In this document: piece after piece, positions 5,333 through 7,387 of the stretch
How the letters are laid out: each line of letters begins with the position of its first letter
How positions within the stretch are numbered: the stretch's first letter is position 1
Source: Bacillota bacterium
GTDB lineage: Bacteria > Bacillota > Clostridia > Lachnospirales > Lachnospiraceae
Length of the DNA: 7,387 bases
Direction: 5' to 3'
NCBI GenBank assembly: GCA_022717655.1
Contig: JAIIAN010000148.1
Location: 1-7,387 of the forward strand
The notes under the pieces: model-generated
What the model saw: only the letters and a program-made list of their open reading frames with translations
What the model was told of the DNA's origin: nothing
Database searches by the model: none
Made by a program: the position numbers and the translations under genes

Positions 5333-7387
5333 TTATTTTGTCATTTCCATCATAATTTCATTGCTTCTTGCAACAAATTTTGTCATCTCTTCCGGAGTCA
5401 GCTGTCTATGAGTAATCACAGCTAAATCATATAACTGCTCGCATACCAGTTTTGTCAAGTCTCCTTCTTTGTTTGCCATCACATACTGCACCAGTTTATT
5501 ATTTAAGTTTAATACCAGTGTTTCCTGTCCGCCAAACATAGACGGATCCATGCCGTACATATTGTACATCTTCATCATTTCCTGCATACGACGGCTTTCT
5601 TCTGTAACTGTCATCATAGAAGAAACACTTTCGTTTTTCAGCTTTTCAGCTTTTACAGTCAGGTTTTCTTTTCCTAATGCTTTTTTAAAGATTTCCCTTA
5701 ACTCTTTGGTCTGTTCTTCTAAGTTTCCTTCATCATCTGCTTTTACAGATTCATTGATGTCTGCATCAATACGCATGAATTTTACAGTTTCTTTTTTCTG
5801 TTCTACATGAGAGATAAATGCAGAATCAATATTGTGTTTTAAGATGAGCGCATCCTGACCCTCTTCTTTAAACATATTGATATACTGGCTCTGCTGTACC
5901 TCATCTGTTACATAGTAAACCGTTGTTTTTTCCGGTTCTTTTCCGTCTTCGGCATCTTTTTTGATTTCTTCTGCTGTTTCTGCTTTATTTTCTTCGGTTA
6001 CAGTCTCAGCTTCTTCTTTTGCCTCTTCTTCTGTCTCATTTTCTTTTAAGTAATCTTCCAGAGTCAGATATTTTCCATCCAGATTCTTATACAGGATGTA
6101 ATCCATCATTCTGTCTGAGAACTTCGCATCTTTTAAACAGCCAAATTTGATAAATGGATTGATATCATCCCAGTATTTTTCATAAGTTTCACGGTCTGTC
6201 TTACACATTCCGGAAAGTTTATCTGCCACTTTCTTGCTGATGTATTCCGAAATTTTCTTTACAAATCCATCATTCTGAAGCGCACTTCTTGATACATTCA
6301 GTGGTAAATCTGGGCAATCAATCACACCCTTTAACAGCATTAAGAATTCCGGAATGACTTCTTTGATATTATCTGCGATAAATACCTGATTGTTGTATAA
6401 CTTAATGGTTCCTTCAATGGATTCATATTCGGTATTGATTTTCGGGAAATATAAGATACCTTTTAAGTTAAACGGATAATCCATATTTAAATGAATCCAG
6501 AATAACGGCTCTTTATAATCCATGAATACTTTACGGTAAAATTCTTTATATTCCTCTTCCGTACACTCATTTGGATGTTTCATCCACAGTGGCTGTGTAT
6601 CACTTAAAGAAACTGGTCTTTTGTTAATTTTAACCTGGTCTTTTGCAGGAGAAACTTCTACAACTTCTTTTTCTCCGTTTTCATTTTCTTTCTCTTCTGT
6701 TTTTGCATCTTCATGAATGTGTTCTACAACAACATCATCTTCTCTTAAGTCTGCTTCATCAATTGTTTCATATTCCTGTGGAGCATTTGCTTTGGAAAGA
6801 TAAATTTCTACCGGCATGAAAGAGCAGTATTTTTCGATGACTTCTCTTGCACGGTATTCATTTGCAAATTCAAGACTTTCTTCATTTAAATGCAGGGTAA
6901 TTTCAGTACCAACCTGGGTACGACTGCTGTCCTCAAGTTCATACTCTGTACCGCCGTCACAAGACCAGTGAACTGCCTGTGCTCCTTCTTTATAAGAAAG
7001 GGTATCAATTTCAACGACATCGGCAACCATAAATGCAGAGTAGAATCCCAGACCAAAGTGTCCGATAATCTGGTCCTCATTTGTTTTATCTTTATATTTT
7101 TCAAGGAATTGGGTTGCTCCGGAAAAAGCAATCTGAGTAATGTACTCTTCTACTTCATCTGCTGTCATACCAAGACCGGTATCAATGAATTTCAAAGTTT
7201 TTTCTTCTGGATTTACAATTACCTGAATCTGGTTTTTATGATTTTCCGGAAATGAGTATTCTCCCATTACCTCTAATTTTTTTAATTTTGTAATGGCATC
7301 ACATCCGTTGGAAATTAATTCACGGAAGAAAATGTCATGGTCGGAATATAACCATTTTTTAATAATTGGAAAAATATTGTCACTGTT
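5333..7387 (-). CDS. htpG: Hsp90-family molecular chaperone HtpG, N-terminal codons cut by the window
   Basis: HtpG is the bacterial Hsp90, an ATP-driven homodimeric cytosolic chaperone. The frame is open to base 7387 (684 residues visible), beginning NSDNIFPIIKKWLYSD and containing the ATP-binding ELISNGCDAITK (bases 7274-7309), so the Met at 7267 is internal and only about ten residues are missing. Counting from that Met: DTGLGM (29-34), GHFGLGFYSAFMVAD (69-83) and GTEITLHL (120-127) complete the GHKL ATPase. A charged, Glu/Lys-rich linker (about 186-209) leads into the middle domain, with QPLWMKHP (225-232) and LPLNVSRSALQ (321-331, holding the catalytic Arg region). The C-terminal dimerisation domain includes a Met-rich stretch, MQEMMKMYNMYGMDPSMF (561-578). 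The protein is longer than E. coli HtpG (624) mainly because of the linker and a second acidic insertion at about 409-448. A strong terminator follows; the promoter is outside the window. Confidence 0.96.
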   Translation of the reverse strand, partial: NSDNIFPIIKKWLYSDHDIFFRELISNGCDAITKLKKLEVMGEYSFPENHKNQIQVIVNPEEKTLKFIDTGLGMTADEVEEYITQIAFSGATQFLEKYKDKTNEDQIIGHFGLGFYSAFMVADVVEIDTLSYKEGAQAVHWSCDGGTEYELEDSSRTQVGTEITLHLNEESLEFANEYRAREVIEKYCSFMPVEIYLSKANAPQEYETIDEADLREDDVVVEHIHEDAKTEEKENENGEKEVVEVSPAKDQVKINKRPVSLSDTQPLWMKHPNECTEEEYKEFYRKVFMDYKEPLFWIHLNMDYPFNLKGILYFPKINTEYESIEGTIKLYNNQVFIADNIKEVIPEFLMLLKGVIDCPDLPLNVSRSALQNDGFVKKISEYISKKVADKLSGMCKTDRETYEKYWDDINPFIKFGCLKDAKFSDRMMDYILYKNLDGKYLTLEDYLKENETEEEAKEEAETVTEENKAETAEEIKKDAEDGKEPEKTTVYYVTDEVQQSQYINMFKEEGQDALILKHNIDSAFISHVEQKKETVKFMRIDADINESVKADDEGNLEEQTKELREIFKKALGKENLTVKAEKLKNESVSSMMTVTEESRRMQEMMKMYNMYGMDPSMFGGQETLVLNLNNKLVQYVMANKEGDLTKLVCEQLYDLAVITHRQLTPEEMTKFVARSNEIMMEMTK

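Noticed and set aside
6886..7255. Open frames on both strands within the htpG 5' part
   Set aside because: They are shadows of htpG, which has clear Hsp90 motifs over the whole stretch.
1..7387. Defence system, mobile element, CRISPR array or biosynthetic cluster
   Set aside because: No transposase, integrase, nuclease, reverse transcriptase, repeat array, tRNA or attachment-site-like direct repeat was found; all seven genes fall in housekeeping or conserved hypothetical families.

Overview
The window looks like ordinary chromosomal DNA from a low-GC Gram-positive anaerobe, most likely a Lachnospiraceae-type Clostridia. This is inferred from AT-rich codon use, strong AGGAGG-type ribosome binding sites, short intergenic gaps with rho-independent hairpins, and the gene set: a CNNM/CorC-type membrane protein, a YesL-like protein, a DegV protein, a small protein resembling DUF5721 and a clostridial-style HtpG. 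No mobile element, CRISPR array, rRNA or tRNA was seen. Taxonomy rests on recognition of protein families, not on a database search.

Layout. (1) Positions 1-1979, plus strand: the 3' part of a CNNM/HlyC-CorC family gene is followed 27 bases later by a YesL-like membrane protein gene, and a hairpin terminator closes the unit. (2) Positions 2008-3599, minus strand: a YdcF-like (DUF218) gene and a DegV family gene. Each appears to have its own promoter, and a terminator lies between them. (3) Positions 3600-3773: a divergent intergenic region with a plus-strand promoter and two inverted repeats. (4) Positions 3774-5163, plus strand: a two-gene unit of a DUF5721-like gene and nudC (NAD+ diphosphatase). 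(5) Positions 5164-5332: a convergent intergenic region holding an unusual set of competing hairpins and the htpG terminator. (6) Positions 5333-7387, minus strand: htpG (Hsp90), whose first few codons lie beyond the window.

The genes do not form one pathway. They are a set of housekeeping and stress functions: membrane ion transport, lipid binding, NAD(H)/NAD-RNA hydrolysis and protein folding. I did not find a convincing undescribed multi-gene system. The best leads are the convergent nudC/htpG intergenic region, where three complementary segments could form mutually exclusive hairpins with no gene downstream to regulate; the conserved-looking pairing of an uncharacterised small protein with NudC; and an extra acidic insertion in the HtpG middle domain. 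Both genes at the window edges are cut by the edge, not broken: their reading frames stay open to the first and last base with family-typical sequence.
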